This document shows, piece by piece, positions 1 through 6,850 of a DNA stretch of 13,534 bases. The stretch is taken from assembly GCA_964404765.1 (NCBI GenBank), contig CAYOLL010000160.1:1-13534 (forward strand). The letters run 5' to 3'. How positions within the stretch are numbered: position 1 is the stretch's first letter; each line of letters opens with the position of its first letter. Origin of the DNA: CAYOLL01 sp964404765 [NCBI: uncultured Gemmatimonadota bacterium] (lineage in GTDB: Bacteria; 4572-55). The notes below the pieces were generated by a model. That model saw nothing but the letters and a program-made list of their open reading frames with translations, was not told where the DNA came from and did no database searches. Made by a program: the position numbers and the translations under genes.

Positions 1-215
1 ACTATTGCCTCCCTCTATGACATTCAACTCGAATAAGATCGCGGGAATTGCTGAGAAAATAGTGTGCGCAAAAACCGACTTTTCCCAGAGTTATTGGCAC
101 CAATAAACACATTAACTTTTGACACGTTCTCTAAAGTATTATTGCGTGCTACAAAACTATTGTCACCTATCAAGGTCCCAGCAATTGAAATTCTTTGCAA
201 AGCCGCTTTGTCCAT
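1..215 (-). pseudogene. AAA/ABC-type ATPase, N-terminal part, apparently frameshifted
   Basis: The start at 215 is chosen because GAGGAAA lies just upstream (about 218-224); an ATG further up at 302 has no such site. The frame gives 63 residues and stops at 24-26. It holds a Walker A motif, GANNSGKS (residues 39-46), after a short beta-rich lead (KVNVFI), as in P-loop ATPases of the AAA/SMC-like group that start almost at their nucleotide-binding site. Such proteins are usually several hundred residues long, so 63 is far too short. Downstream of RTLF a different frame is open to the window edge (positions about 60 to 1) and reads FSAIPAILFELNVIEGGNS, which looks more protein-like than the actual ending QQFPRSYSS. 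One missing T in the TTTT at about 56-59 would explain the switch. It may be a pseudogene, a sequencing error, or a gene whose remainder lies outside the window. The ATPase class is clear; the function is unknown. Confidence 0.55.
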
Positions 216-244
216 ATTTTCCTCACAAATATTAGAATGGAACC

Positions 245-280
245 GCCCGGCACTCATCTTCTCATGATAAAGTGCCGGGC
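245..280. terminator. Strong hairpin, possible terminator of the A2M side
   Basis: A perfect 10-base inverted repeat (GCCCGGCACT at 245-254, AGTGCCGGGC at 271-280) with a 16-base loop lies between the A2M 3'-end remnant and the ATPase start. On the plus strand it is followed by ATTTCCTTTT; on the minus strand no T-run follows. The only genes here read on the minus strand, so it may be an imperfect terminator or processing hairpin. It may be the original terminator of the A2M gene, since it sits next to the outer copy of the A2M end. Confidence 0.4.
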
Positions 281-297
281 ATTTCCTTTTAATCAGC

Positions 298-376
298 ATC
301 ACTTCCCACTCACGTCAAACACATCAAACCCCTGCTCAACCCCGTGCCCGTTCACTTCTGGGAAGCGCATCAGCTC
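298..376 (-). pseudogene. Second copy of the A2M gene 3' end (remnant)
   Basis: By my hand alignment, 298-376 matches 1304-1382, the last 26 codons of the complete A2M gene, at about 70 of 79 bases. The encoded tail reads AELMRFPEVNGHGVEQGF then DVFDVSGK and a stop, against AELMYFPEVNGHGVEQGF then NVFDVGGK in the real gene. Similarity starts about two bases beyond the stop codon and ends at about 376; the sequence beyond is unrelated. There is no start codon or upstream A2M sequence, so this is not a gene. The two copies are in the same orientation and flank the vapBC/higA block. Confidence 0.85.
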
Positions 377-431
377 TGCTGGGTCGATTAAGTTGTGCGT
401 ATCCCAAAAATTGGGCATTTTTCGAGGTTCA

Positions 432-572
432 TTAAGCAGCGACAGCCACTTCCTCAAAAATCTCGACCGGTTCAGCCACTGCAACGACTTCCCACAAATC
501 CACTTTGGCCTGCATAGACAGCCAGCTTTCCGGCGTGGTGCGCGTGGCTTTGGCAATGCGCATGGCCAAGGC
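432..572 (-). pseudogene. higA: HigA-family antitoxin, C-terminal remnant
   Basis: The minus-strand frame ending at 432-434 (TAA) contains ALAMRIAKATRTTPESWL followed by SMQAKVDLWEV. This is the characteristic end of the XRE-type helix-turn-helix region of HigA antitoxins (family pattern: LA.ALGTTPE.WL..Q..YDLW). The DNA-recognition helices and the whole N-terminal half are missing; upstream of about 572 the frame runs into a palindrome and then the end of vapC. No higB toxin is present. HigA normally represses its own operon and neutralises the HigB mRNA interferase; this fragment should do neither. The ending EPVEIFEEVAVAA is unlike the usual HigA tail, so the C-terminus may be altered too. 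Confidence 0.7.
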
Positions 573-604
573 GATGGAACACCACCAGGCAGGTGGCGTC
601 CATC
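573..604. repeat. Imperfect palindrome at the vapC/higA-remnant junction
   Basis: GATGGAACACCACC (573-586) can pair with GGTGGCGTCCATC (592-604), with one bulge and one mismatch, around a five-base loop. It sits exactly between the truncated HigA reading frame and the end of vapC, where the missing part of higA should begin. Confidence 0.5.
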
Positions 605-627
605 TATGCTTGGTCTGTCGTTTCCAT

Positions 628-1005
628 TCAAAAAATAATCTCCACGCCGTAATCTTTGAACTTGGGGTCGGCGGTGACAATCGGCCATTGATGCAACTTT
701 GCTGTGGCGATAATGAACCGATCCGCCGGGTCTTTGTGAAACATGGGCAAGGCCGTGGCCGCCAGACAGATTGGAATAGTCAGCGGGATGACTATCAAAT
801 CGTAGTTGGCAATCATCTGGTCAAACCAGGGTTCCGGCTCCAGCGCTAACTCCAACTTATCCTGACGGTATTTACGGCCAATCTCGAAGGCGCTGATAGC
901 GGAAATATAAAGCTGCGATGCAACTTCGATTTTTGCCAATATGCCGGGGCGCAGTTGGTTGCTGCCATTGGCCAGCCAAAGCAAGGCGCAAGTATCCAAA
1001 AGCAT
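628..1005 (-). CDS. vapC: VapC-family PIN-domain toxin (ribonuclease)
   Basis: This 125-residue PIN-domain protein would be a metal-dependent endoribonuclease that acts on RNA in the cytoplasm and is held inactive by the antitoxin encoded just upstream. The four acidic PIN motifs are visible: LLDTCALLW (D4), SAFEIG (E41), HKDPADRFIIATA (with two Asp) and TADPKF (Asp near residue 111). Length is typical for VapC. Its ATG at 1003-1005 overlaps the antitoxin stop by one base (TAATG), a classic translational coupling. It shares a 26-base identical stretch, around the HKDPADR motif, with the VapC gene at 8241-8633, so the two are relatives. Nothing looks damaged. Confidence 0.9.
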   Translation of the reverse strand: MLLDTCALLWLANGSNQLRPGILAKIEVASQLYISAISAFEIGRKYRQDKLELALEPEPWFDQMIANYDLIVIPLTIPICLAATALPMFHKDPADRFIIATAKLHQWPIVTADPKFKDYGVEIIF

Positions 1006-1277
1006 TAGTCAGCCTCCTCCGGCCAATCGTCGGCTGATAGCGGTTCGATGGGATCATATTTGATCTTGATCTTGCCTAACAACGGATGGGGTTTGATATT
1101 GCGCCGATAGCCGCTATTGACGGCAACATCAGATTTTTTAACCTGCGACATTTTTTTGGGACGCGGCTTTAGCAACGCTTGCAAAAAATCAGCATCTTCC
1201 AACAAGATATCGTGTACACTTTGGCGCACCAACTCCTTGAATTGGGTGGCCGGCATGTTTAGCAACATATTTTCCAT
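1005..1277 (-). CDS. VapB-like antitoxin partner of the VapC toxin
   Basis: A 90-residue protein with a Shine-Dalgarno GGAGG at 1285-1289, eight bases ahead of the ATG, and a stop that overlaps the vapC start. Position, size and coupling make it the antitoxin. The N-terminal half (ATQFKELVRQSVHDILLED) looks helical. The C-terminal stretch LGKIKIKYDPIEPLSADDWP is acidic and resembles the toxin-binding tails of VapB/DUF2281-like antitoxins, but I do not recognise a specific family, nor a clear ribbon-helix-helix or AbrB DNA-binding fold. It starts only 27 bases after the A2M stop with no promoter visible in the gap, so transcription probably comes at least partly from the A2M promoter. Confidence 0.75.
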   Translation of the reverse strand: MENMLLNMPATQFKELVRQSVHDILLEDADFLQALLKPRPKKMSQVKKSDVAVNSGYRRNIKPHPLLGKIKIKYDPIEPLSADDWPEEAD

Positions 1278-1304
1278 GTCAAATCCTCCAGCTTGAAAAG
1301 AGAA

Positions 1305-4300
1305 TCACTTCCCACCCACATCAAACACATTAAACCCCTGCTCAACGCCATGCCCGTTCACTTCCGGGAAGTACATCAACTCGGCCCGGGTTGGCATGGC
1401 CTTGAATTCGCCGGGCTTTTCCGCGCGCAGGATGTAGGTCACTTCGGACGTGCCTTTGTCTAAGTGGGTGATGAAGAAGGTCACTTTTTCGTCGCGCACG
1501 TCGCGGTCGGCGTACCACCAACTCCAGCCCCATTCGTCACCGTCGGAAGTGGCCCGGTCTTCGCCCTGAATGTTCAGGAAGTTGTCGTCTTTAAACACTT
1601 CGCAGCCGGCCGGCAACGGGTCTTCCACCATCACGTATTCGTAATTGGCCGGGCTGGTAATCTCTACCTTAACGAATATTTTGTCGCCAAAGGCGGCGTT
1701 ACCGGTAAACGGCCGCTTGATGTAGGTGATTTCCTTGCCCGGTTGTTCTTGCAGCAGATAGTAGCTGCGTTTGACTTGCAGGCCGTTGTCCACCGCCGCG
1801 GTCGTCGCGCCGGAATTGAAATAGCTTAGCCGCGAGGAATAGTAAAGCGTGCCCTTGCCCTTCTTCTTGATCTGAATGACATTTTCACCCGGCTTCAGGT
1901 CGGTCAGGACAATATCATCGGCGGCGTTCAGCAGTTGGTCGGTTGTCACTTTGATTTGTTTGAGGCGGTTGCCGTTGGCCAAAATTTCCAGATCGTAATT
2001 GGGACTCATTTCCTTCGTTTTTTTCAAGTAGTCGGTAAAGGCGTAGATGATATAAGCCGTGTCGCGGGTGGAACGCCAGCGGTCGCCGCGCCGTTTCATG
2101 TTCAGGAAGCGGATGGCTTTGGCCACCGCCGGATGCGCCGGATCAATATTGACCAGCGCTTGCAGGGCCAGGGCCGTTGTCTCAATCTCGTTGTCATACC
2201 AATCCCAGCCGGTGGCATCGCCCCAACTGACAAAATCTGCCTGGGCCGTGGCCTTGGCGATCAGTTGATTGGCCAGGGCTTTGGCCTCGTTGGGCAGACC
2301 CAGGTTACTCAGGGTCAAGGTGTTCAGCGCGGTCACGTAATCCATGCGCTCGATCACGTTTTGGGCCTCTTTGACAAACGCGGCCTGCTCGATATTGGCT
2401 TTATTAAAGTAGGCATCGTAGACTTTGGCCTTGTCGGTCTGCACCAGCGAGTAGACATAGGCCAGATAGGCCCGGGTCGTCCGCACGCCGTATGTGCCGT
2501 AATGGGTCTCGCTGGGTTGTTCCAAATTGCGCAGGAGTTGTTCCAGGCAACCGACGCCGTTGTCGTAACGCCAATCGTCCACGTCAAAGCCGGCCTTTTC
2601 CGCCACGTAAAAACCGTACATTACGTAGGCCGTGTTAAAGGCGTTGGTCTCGTCGTTTTCCCACCAGCCCCAGCCGCCGTCGTCATGCTGATAGTTGTAG
2701 AGCCGATTCAGGCCCTGACTAACCATCTTGGGAATGTCGTTGGTCCAGGCCGGTTGCGGCATATTTAACTCTTTAAGGGCGTTGGAGACGACGATGGTCG
2801 GCAGAAACTGGCTCATGGTCTGCTCCACGCAGCCGTACGGATAGCCGATCAAATAATCCATACCGGATAACGCGGCGGCAGCGATGGACGGGCTGACGCT
2901 GACGGTGAGTTGCTGCGTGCCGGCAATGGCCGTGGCCGGCAGGTTGACCGTAAACTGCGCCAATTCGTCCGCGTCTTTTAACTCTCCGGATTGGGAAATT
3001 TGCTCTTCCATACCGTGCGGCAGAACTTGAATCGTCAACTCCATCGCGTCCGATTCGGTGTCGGTTAACGCTTTGGCTAAAAAGCGGGCATTGCCGACTT
3101 TGTCCGCCGTCACCCGCCATTCGATGGCCGCTTCGCCATTAGGCGGGATGGTGATGTCCAGCTCATGATCGGAGACAACCTGCGCCTGCCCGACGCCGGC
3201 CGACTGTTTGGGAATTTCATACTTGCCGCTGTAAACAACGCCTTCCGCTTCAAAAGACACCCGGCACGTTTTGGCGTCGTCCAAATAATTATGGACAATG
3301 GTAGCGATACTGACCTGATCGTCCTGGGTGATGAAGCGCGGCGTCTCCAAACGCACAATCAAATCCTTGCGTGAAATGACGGTGTTGATGACGCTGCCGA
3401 CCTTCGTATCCGCCGTCACCGCCCGCGCCGTTGTGCGCCATGTGGTCAGGTTGTCCGGCATTTTGAAAGTCACCGTGCCCTTGCCCGAACCGTCGGTCTT
3501 GACCGTCGGCCCCCAATAAGCGGTGTCTTTAAAATCCTTGCGCACCCGCGCGTCCACAAAATCCTTTTTGCCCTTCAGTGCGCCGACGGCCGTATTTTGC
3601 TTTTGATCCTTGATCACCCGCGCCGAGTAGCCGTAGAACGAAAAATACAGACTGCTATAAGTGCTGACGCTATTCCAGCGCTTGCCGTAGAAGAACTTTT
3701 GGATATCCGGTGTACGGTCGGTTTCCAGATCGTAAATGGCCTCGTCCACCACGCCCACGCTGACTTCCGCGCTGACGCCCTTGCCGGTTTTGTCTTTGGT
3801 GATGATCGAAAACGTCGCTTCCTGGCCCGGCTCGTACTGCTCCTTATCGGAGGCAATTTCGACCGTCAAAAATTGCTGACTGGGCGGCGAGATAATGGCC
3901 TTGTTTTCCGAATAATACTGGCCGTTCGCCATGACATTGGCCGAGACGTAGAAATTCGGCTGCATGGCCGCCGTCACCGGAATATCCACCACGACGGCGT
4001 TGCCTTTCATGGTCAGACTTTTGGTAAAGTAGATGTCGTCGCATTCGGCGTTGACCAGCAGTTGGGCGTTTTCCGCCGGGGCGATAATCATCACATGGGC
4101 CGTCTCGCCGACGAGGTATTGATTTTTGTCCGGCACGATTTGCAAACCGTCGCCGCCCCACGAAAAGCTGGAAAATTCACTGGAGACATAAACCCAACGT
4201 TCATCGCTAATGGTGTGGCCGCGCGTATCTGATCCGGTCACCGTCACCCGGTAATAACCGGCCTCGCCGATTTTGAACGGATAAACGGCCTGCCCGCCGC

Positions 4301-6077
4301 TCGTGTTGACCGTAAAAGTTCCCACCGGCAAAAAGGTTTGGCCGTCTTCAAACTTTTCCCGCTCGACCGTCACGCTCAGCGCTCCATCCACCGGCTGCTT
4401 GGCAAAGTCAAACGTCTTAAAGGTAAAGTTGATGTCTTCGTTCGGTTTGTAGACCCATTTGTCGGTCAACGTGCGGATAAAGTAGCTGCCGCGCGCCACC
4501 ACCACCCGCTTGCTGCCGGTAATTTCGCGGCGCGAAGCATCGACCACCCGCGCCTGCAGGATGTAGTGATAGTCAACCTCGCCAGTCATCGTCGTGTACG
4601 AAAAGCTGAACGAACCGTCGGGGTTCAGCTTGCCGCTGCCGCTGTCCACCATTTCCCGGCTGTAATCCCATTCGTAGCCCTCATCTTCTTCAAAATACCA
4701 GCTATACACATCGTCATACCAATACCACCACGGCAGCCAATATTGGGTGCGGAAAACGTAATACTCCACATCGGCGTTACGCACCGGCTCGCCGTAATAG
4801 TAATCCGCTTGAACTTTGGCTGTGACCACATCGCCGTGAATGTAGCTGCCCTGGTCGGCTGTCACCGTCACTTTGTATTCCGGCTTTTTGTATTCGTCCA
4901 CGCGGAACTGCGAGTAATAATAGTTGCCGTTGATGACCGCCATCAGTTCGTAGTGGCCCAGCGGCGGCTCGTCGCCCAGCTTGAATTCGCCGGTGAAGGT
5001 ACCCATGTCATTCGTCTTGAGCGTGGTTTTGAGGATATCGCTGTAGTTGGCGTCGCGAATTTCAATTTGAATATCCTGCGACTTCGGGACTTCGTAGACG
5101 CTGCCATCGCGTTGACGGAAAATGCCTTTAAAGTAGACCGTCTGGCCCGGGCGATAAATGGGCCGGTCGGTGTAGACATAAACCGCATTGGCGCTGTAAT
5201 CGCTGGAGTAAAAGTATGGGTCGGAAATAGCGAAATGCGGCCCGCTTTGGGCCATCACAATGGTCTGCGACTGGCGCAGGCTGTCCGGCAGATCGGGCTT
5301 TTCATAAACGGCCAATCCGTCCGCGCCGGCCTGCATCTTGTGCAAAACTTTTTGCTTTTCCACAAAAGTCACGTCCGTATTGGCCATCGGCAAACCACTC
5401 ATGCGGTTGACCGCCCAAACCATCACCTGCTTATCGGTAGACTTGGTGATAAAGCCGATGTCGGAAAGAATCGCCATGGTATAAGCGCGGCGGTTGCTGG
5501 TTTTGCTGATGCCCTCGATCAGATAGACGCCGGGGTCTTTCATTTTCAGCTCGATATCTTTGTAATCCCAATACCATTCGTCCTCGGCTTGTTGGGCCTC
5601 GATTTTCTCCGTCCACGATTCCACCAGATTTTTTTGATTGAGCGGCGCGTACGGGTCGTGTTCCGTGTGCACGGTCGGAGCCGGCTTTTCTTCACTGCGC
5701 AAAAACGGCATCATGTCCAAAATCTTTTTGCGCGTCTCAGTCGAAAACATCTGTCGGGCTATGCGACGAAACCATGATGCGCCGGCGCTGCTGGTCTTTT
5801 CCACAGCTTCCTGCACCGTTTTACCCGTCACGGCTGGGTCGGGATTCTGAATCTGATGCGGGTCATTCTGTGACTGGAAAAAGGCCAGCGGTTCATCAAT
5901 CTTATAGATGCGGAAATCCACTTCCTTGAGATTGCGGGACGACAACCGGATGCGCGGCGTTTCGCCCACGCTGAAGCTGTTGTCGGTGAACAGATTGAAG
6001 TCGGGCTTGACCTCCGCGTGAAGATTGGTGGCCAGGGCAAGCATGATGAGTAGGAAAAAAGCGTTACGGCTGAACAT
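1305..6077 (-). CDS. Bacterial alpha-2-macroglobulin family protein, thioester-containing
   Basis: This 1590-residue exported protein belongs to the alpha-2-macroglobulin family (YfaS-like). Such proteins trap or inhibit attacking proteases: cleavage of a bait region triggers a thioester that couples to the protease. The N-terminus is a signal peptide (FFLLIMLALATNLHA, cleavage about residue 21) with no lipobox Cys, so it should be periplasmic or secreted rather than a lipoprotein. Visible in order: MG1-like strands (residues 30-60); MG2 with YVYTDRPIYRPGQTVYFKG (300-318); further MG domains; VGVVDEAIYDL (775-784) before a probable bait region (about 800-855); the A2M core domain DTAYWGPTVKTDGSGKGTVT (851-870) with PDNLTTWR (874-881); the thioester motif GCVEQ (Cys1083 to Gln1086); the helical thioester domain with GGWGWW; and a C-terminal receptor-like domain. 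GGAGG precedes the ATG. A Trp/Tyr-rich patch lies at 446-472. No pbpC neighbour is present, unlike many bacterial A2M loci. Confidence 0.95.
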   Translation of the reverse strand: MFSRNAFFLLIMLALATNLHAEVKPDFNLFTDNSFSVGETPRIRLSSRNLKEVDFRIYKIDEPLAFFQSQNDPHQIQNPDPAVTGKTVQEAVEKTSSAGASWFRRIARQMFSTETRKKILDMMPFLRSEEKPAPTVHTEHDPYAPLNQKNLVESWTEKIEAQQAEDEWYWDYKDIELKMKDPGVYLIEGISKTSNRRAYTMAILSDIGFITKSTDKQVMVWAVNRMSGLPMANTDVTFVEKQKVLHKMQAGADGLAVYEKPDLPDSLRQSQTIVMAQSGPHFAISDPYFYSSDYSANAVYVYTDRPIYRPGQTVYFKGIFRQRDGSVYEVPKSQDIQIEIRDANYSDILKTTLKTNDMGTFTGEFKLGDEPPLGHYELMAVINGNYYYSQFRVDEYKKPEYKVTVTADQGSYIHGDVVTAKVQADYYYGEPVRNADVEYYVFRTQYWLPWWYWYDDVYSWYFEEDEGYEWDYSREMVDSGSGKLNPDGSFSFSYTTMTGEVDYHYILQARVVDASRREITGSKRVVVARGSYFIRTLTDKWVYKPNEDINFTFKTFDFAKQPVDGALSVTVEREKFEDGQTFLPVGTFTVNTSGGQAVYPFKIGEAGYYRVTVTGSDTRGHTISDERWVYVSSEFSSFSWGGDGLQIVPDKNQYLVGETAHVMIIAPAENAQLLVNAECDDIYFTKSLTMKGNAVVVDIPVTAAMQPNFYVSANVMANGQYYSENKAIISPPSQQFLTVEIASDKEQYEPGQEATFSIITKDKTGKGVSAEVSVGVVDEAIYDLETDRTPDIQKFFYGKRWNSVSTYSSLYFSFYGYSARVIKDQKQNTAVGALKGKKDFVDARVRKDFKDTAYWGPTVKTDGSGKGTVTFKMPDNLTTWRTTARAVTADTKVGSVINTVISRKDLIVRLETPRFITQDDQVSIATIVHNYLDDAKTCRVSFEAEGVVYSGKYEIPKQSAGVGQAQVVSDHELDITIPPNGEAAIEWRVTADKVGNARFLAKALTDTESDAMELTIQVLPHGMEEQISQSGELKDADELAQFTVNLPATAIAGTQQLTVSVSPSIAAAALSGMDYLIGYPYGCVEQTMSQFLPTIVVSNALKELNMPQPAWTNDIPKMVSQGLNRLYNYQHDDGGWGWWENDETNAFNTAYVMYGFYVAEKAGFDVDDWRYDNGVGCLEQLLRNLEQPSETHYGTYGVRTTRAYLAYVYSLVQTDKAKVYDAYFNKANIEQAAFVKEAQNVIERMDYVTALNTLTLSNLGLPNEAKALANQLIAKATAQADFVSWGDATGWDWYDNEIETTALALQALVNIDPAHPAVAKAIRFLNMKRRGDRWRSTRDTAYIIYAFTDYLKKTKEMSPNYDLEILANGNRLKQIKVTTDQLLNAADDIVLTDLKPGENVIQIKKKGKGTLYYSSRLSYFNSGATTAAVDNGLQVKRSYYLLQEQPGKEITYIKRPFTGNAAFGDKIFVKVEITSPANYEYVMVEDPLPAGCEVFKDDNFLNIQGEDRATSDGDEWGWSWWYADRDVRDEKVTFFITHLDKGTSEVTYILRAEKPGEFKAMPTRAELMYFPEVNGHGVEQGFNVFDVGGK

Positions 6078-6093
6078 AAAACCTCCGGGTTAA

Positions 6094-6125
6094 AATTATG
6101 AATTACGAATGAGGAATTACAAATT
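6094..6125. repeat. AT-rich GAATTAC-type interspersed repeat
   Basis: Tandem-like GAATTAC/GAATGAG/GAATTAC units lie in the A2M leader. Bases 6100-6118 match 12814-12832 inside dnaE at 18 of 19 positions. A related AT-rich stretch (AATTTTTAATTTTTAAT) lies at about 6250-6267. Confidence 0.6.
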
Positions 6126-6133
6126 GCGCAGGA

Positions 6134-6162
6134 AATATAGCAAAGATGCGCCGAAAATTCAA
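6134..6162 (-). promoter_or_regulatory. Sigma70-like promoter of the A2M gene
   Basis: On the minus strand a -35 box TTGAAT (6162-6157) and a -10 box TATATT (6139-6134) are separated by exactly 17 bases, about 57 bases ahead of the A2M start codon. This fits a vegetative promoter driving A2M and, probably, vapBC behind it. Confidence 0.6.
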
Positions 6163-6180
6163 GGGTTACGGTTAAAATCG

Positions 6181-6195
6181 TGCCGATGATCGGCA
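6181..6195. promoter_or_regulatory. Perfect 15-base palindrome upstream of the A2M promoter
   Basis: TGCCGATGATCGGCA is a perfect palindrome around one central base, about 20 bases upstream of the -35 box. It could be an operator or activator site. No cognate regulator is recognisable in the window. Confidence 0.35.
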
Positions 6196-6204
6196 AAATA
6201 AAAA

Positions 6205-6232
6205 AGCCGGCTTTCTCAACAGAAACCCGGCT
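6205..6232 (-). terminator. Rho-independent terminator, minus strand
   Basis: AGCCGGCTTTCT (6205-6216) pairs with AGAAACCCGGCT (6221-6232), 11 of 12 positions, around a CAAC loop. On the minus strand it is followed by TTTTTTATTTT, a good intrinsic terminator. It would stop minus-strand transcription arriving from above 6232 and insulate the A2M promoter. No minus-strand gene is now visible upstream, so the gene it served has been lost or replaced. Confidence 0.65.
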
Positions 6233-6300
6233 CGATTGACGCCGCAATCATAATTTTTAATTTTTAATCTGCACGTACTACATAATCTCTTCAAAAATTA

Positions 6301-6459
6301 CTGGGGAGATGCCGTCTTTCGTCTTTCGGGCACAACTGTTTGATCTGGTGCGGTTATGTCGAATATTTGATGCTGCTCGAAAAGCATCCGATTCATCCGG
6401 AAGTGGCCAGCATGAGCGAGATTTTGCCGCCGGAAACGGCAAGTTTCAATTGTACCTAA
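6301..6459 (+). pseudogene. Unrecognised coding remnant
   Basis: One plus-strand frame is open from 6301 to a TAA at 6457-6459 and reads CGYVEYLMLLEKHPIHPEVA followed by SMSEILPPETASFN, which has protein-like composition. It has no plausible start with a ribosome binding site and ends inside the palindromic element that begins at about 6450. I do not recognise a family. It may be the tail of a gene truncated by that element, or chance. Confidence 0.25.
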
Positions 6460-6566
6460 CACGCTTTCAGTGTGTCATGCCCGAGTGTTTCTATCGGGCA
6501 TCCCAGCCCGACTGGATTCCCGCTAACAACATGCGGGAATGACACACTTGGAAGTGCTAGGTACAA
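6450..6566. repeat. Large composite palindromic element (MITE-like)
   Basis: The ends are long inverted repeats: 6450-6478 begins TTGTACCTA and ends TGTGTCAT; 6539-6566 is its imperfect reverse complement. Inside are two hairpins of one type facing each other: ATGCCCGA/TCGGGCAT (6477-6484 with 6494-6501) and ATTCCCGC/GCGGGAAT (6516-6523 with 6533-6540). No coding capacity is visible. The layout suggests a small non-autonomous mobile or repetitive element of about 117 bases. Confidence 0.7.
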
Positions 6567-6577
6567 AATGGTATTTT

Positions 6578-6646
6578 ATGAAACTTGCCCCGAAAACCAA
6601 TGCGCGGGAAAACTATGTCACCCATCTGACGGAAAAGCATGCATGA
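6578..6646 (+). pseudogene. Antitoxin C-terminal remnant (copy 1 of a PIN-pair antitoxin)
   Basis: The frame reads MKLAPKTNARENYVTHLTEK then HA and a TGA that overlaps the ATG of the following PIN fragment (ATGA). The tail YVTHLTEKH matches the tail YLTEKHK of the second, equally broken copy ending at 6956. Only the end of the antitoxin is left; its start is replaced by the palindromic element, so it should not bind DNA. The ATG here is probably just an internal Met. Confidence 0.6.
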
Positions 6647-6705
6647 ACTTGATGATTGACCTGAACGTTGTGTTGGACGTCTTTCAGAAGCGGATGCCCT
6701 TCTAT
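6643..6705 (+). pseudogene. PIN-domain toxin N-terminal remnant (copy 1)
   Basis: MNLMIDLNVVLDVFQKRMPF plus Tyr is the typical first strand and helix of a PIN-domain ribonuclease (first catalytic Asp in MIDLN). After 21 codons the sequence changes abruptly into a fragment of dnaE, so the three other acidic motifs are gone. The first bases are very similar to the second copy starting at 6953. Confidence 0.75.
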
Positions 6706-6713
6706 TTGCGTCT

Positions 6714-6761
6714 GCTGTCGCGCTTAGAGCCGCTGACCCGGCGCGCCGCGGAACCGGGCAT
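6714..6761 (+). pseudogene. dnaE 5' fragment fused to the PIN remnant
   Basis: By hand alignment about 40 of 48 bases match 10286-10333 of dnaE, and the peptide LSRLEPLTRRAAE is identical to DnaE residues 20-32 and stays in the same frame as the PIN fragment. It is far too short to function. Confidence 0.8.
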
Positions 6762-6774
6762 TGTAAAAAATAAT

Positions 6775-6803
6775 GTGACTTTTTCCTACCGATTCGCTAT
6801 ACT
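6775..6803 (+). promoter_or_regulatory. Sigma70-like promoter of the second antitoxin/PIN copy
   Basis: GTGACT (6775-6780) and TATACT (6798-6803) are 17 bases apart, 47 bases ahead of the antitoxin ATG. The -10 region CGCTATACTT is identical to that of the promoter at 8949-8976. Confidence 0.5.
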
Positions 6804-6850
6804 TAAATTGAGCGTTAAGGTTAACCATCACAATCTGAAAGGAGCCGCTC

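Noticed and set aside
56-62. Programmed -1 frameshift site in the ATPase gene
   Set aside because: The site lacks an X XXY YYZ heptamer and I saw no downstream structure before the window edge; mutation or sequencing error is simpler.
1935-2768. Plus-strand open frame of 277 codons opposite A2M
   Set aside because: Same reason: antisense shadow with low-complexity Gly/Val/Gln composition and no family.
4338-5777. Long plus-strand open frame (479 codons) opposite the A2M gene
   Set aside because: It is antisense to a clearly conserved protein, His/Arg/Val-rich without recognisable domains, and without a ribosome binding site. It is a shadow of A2M codon use.
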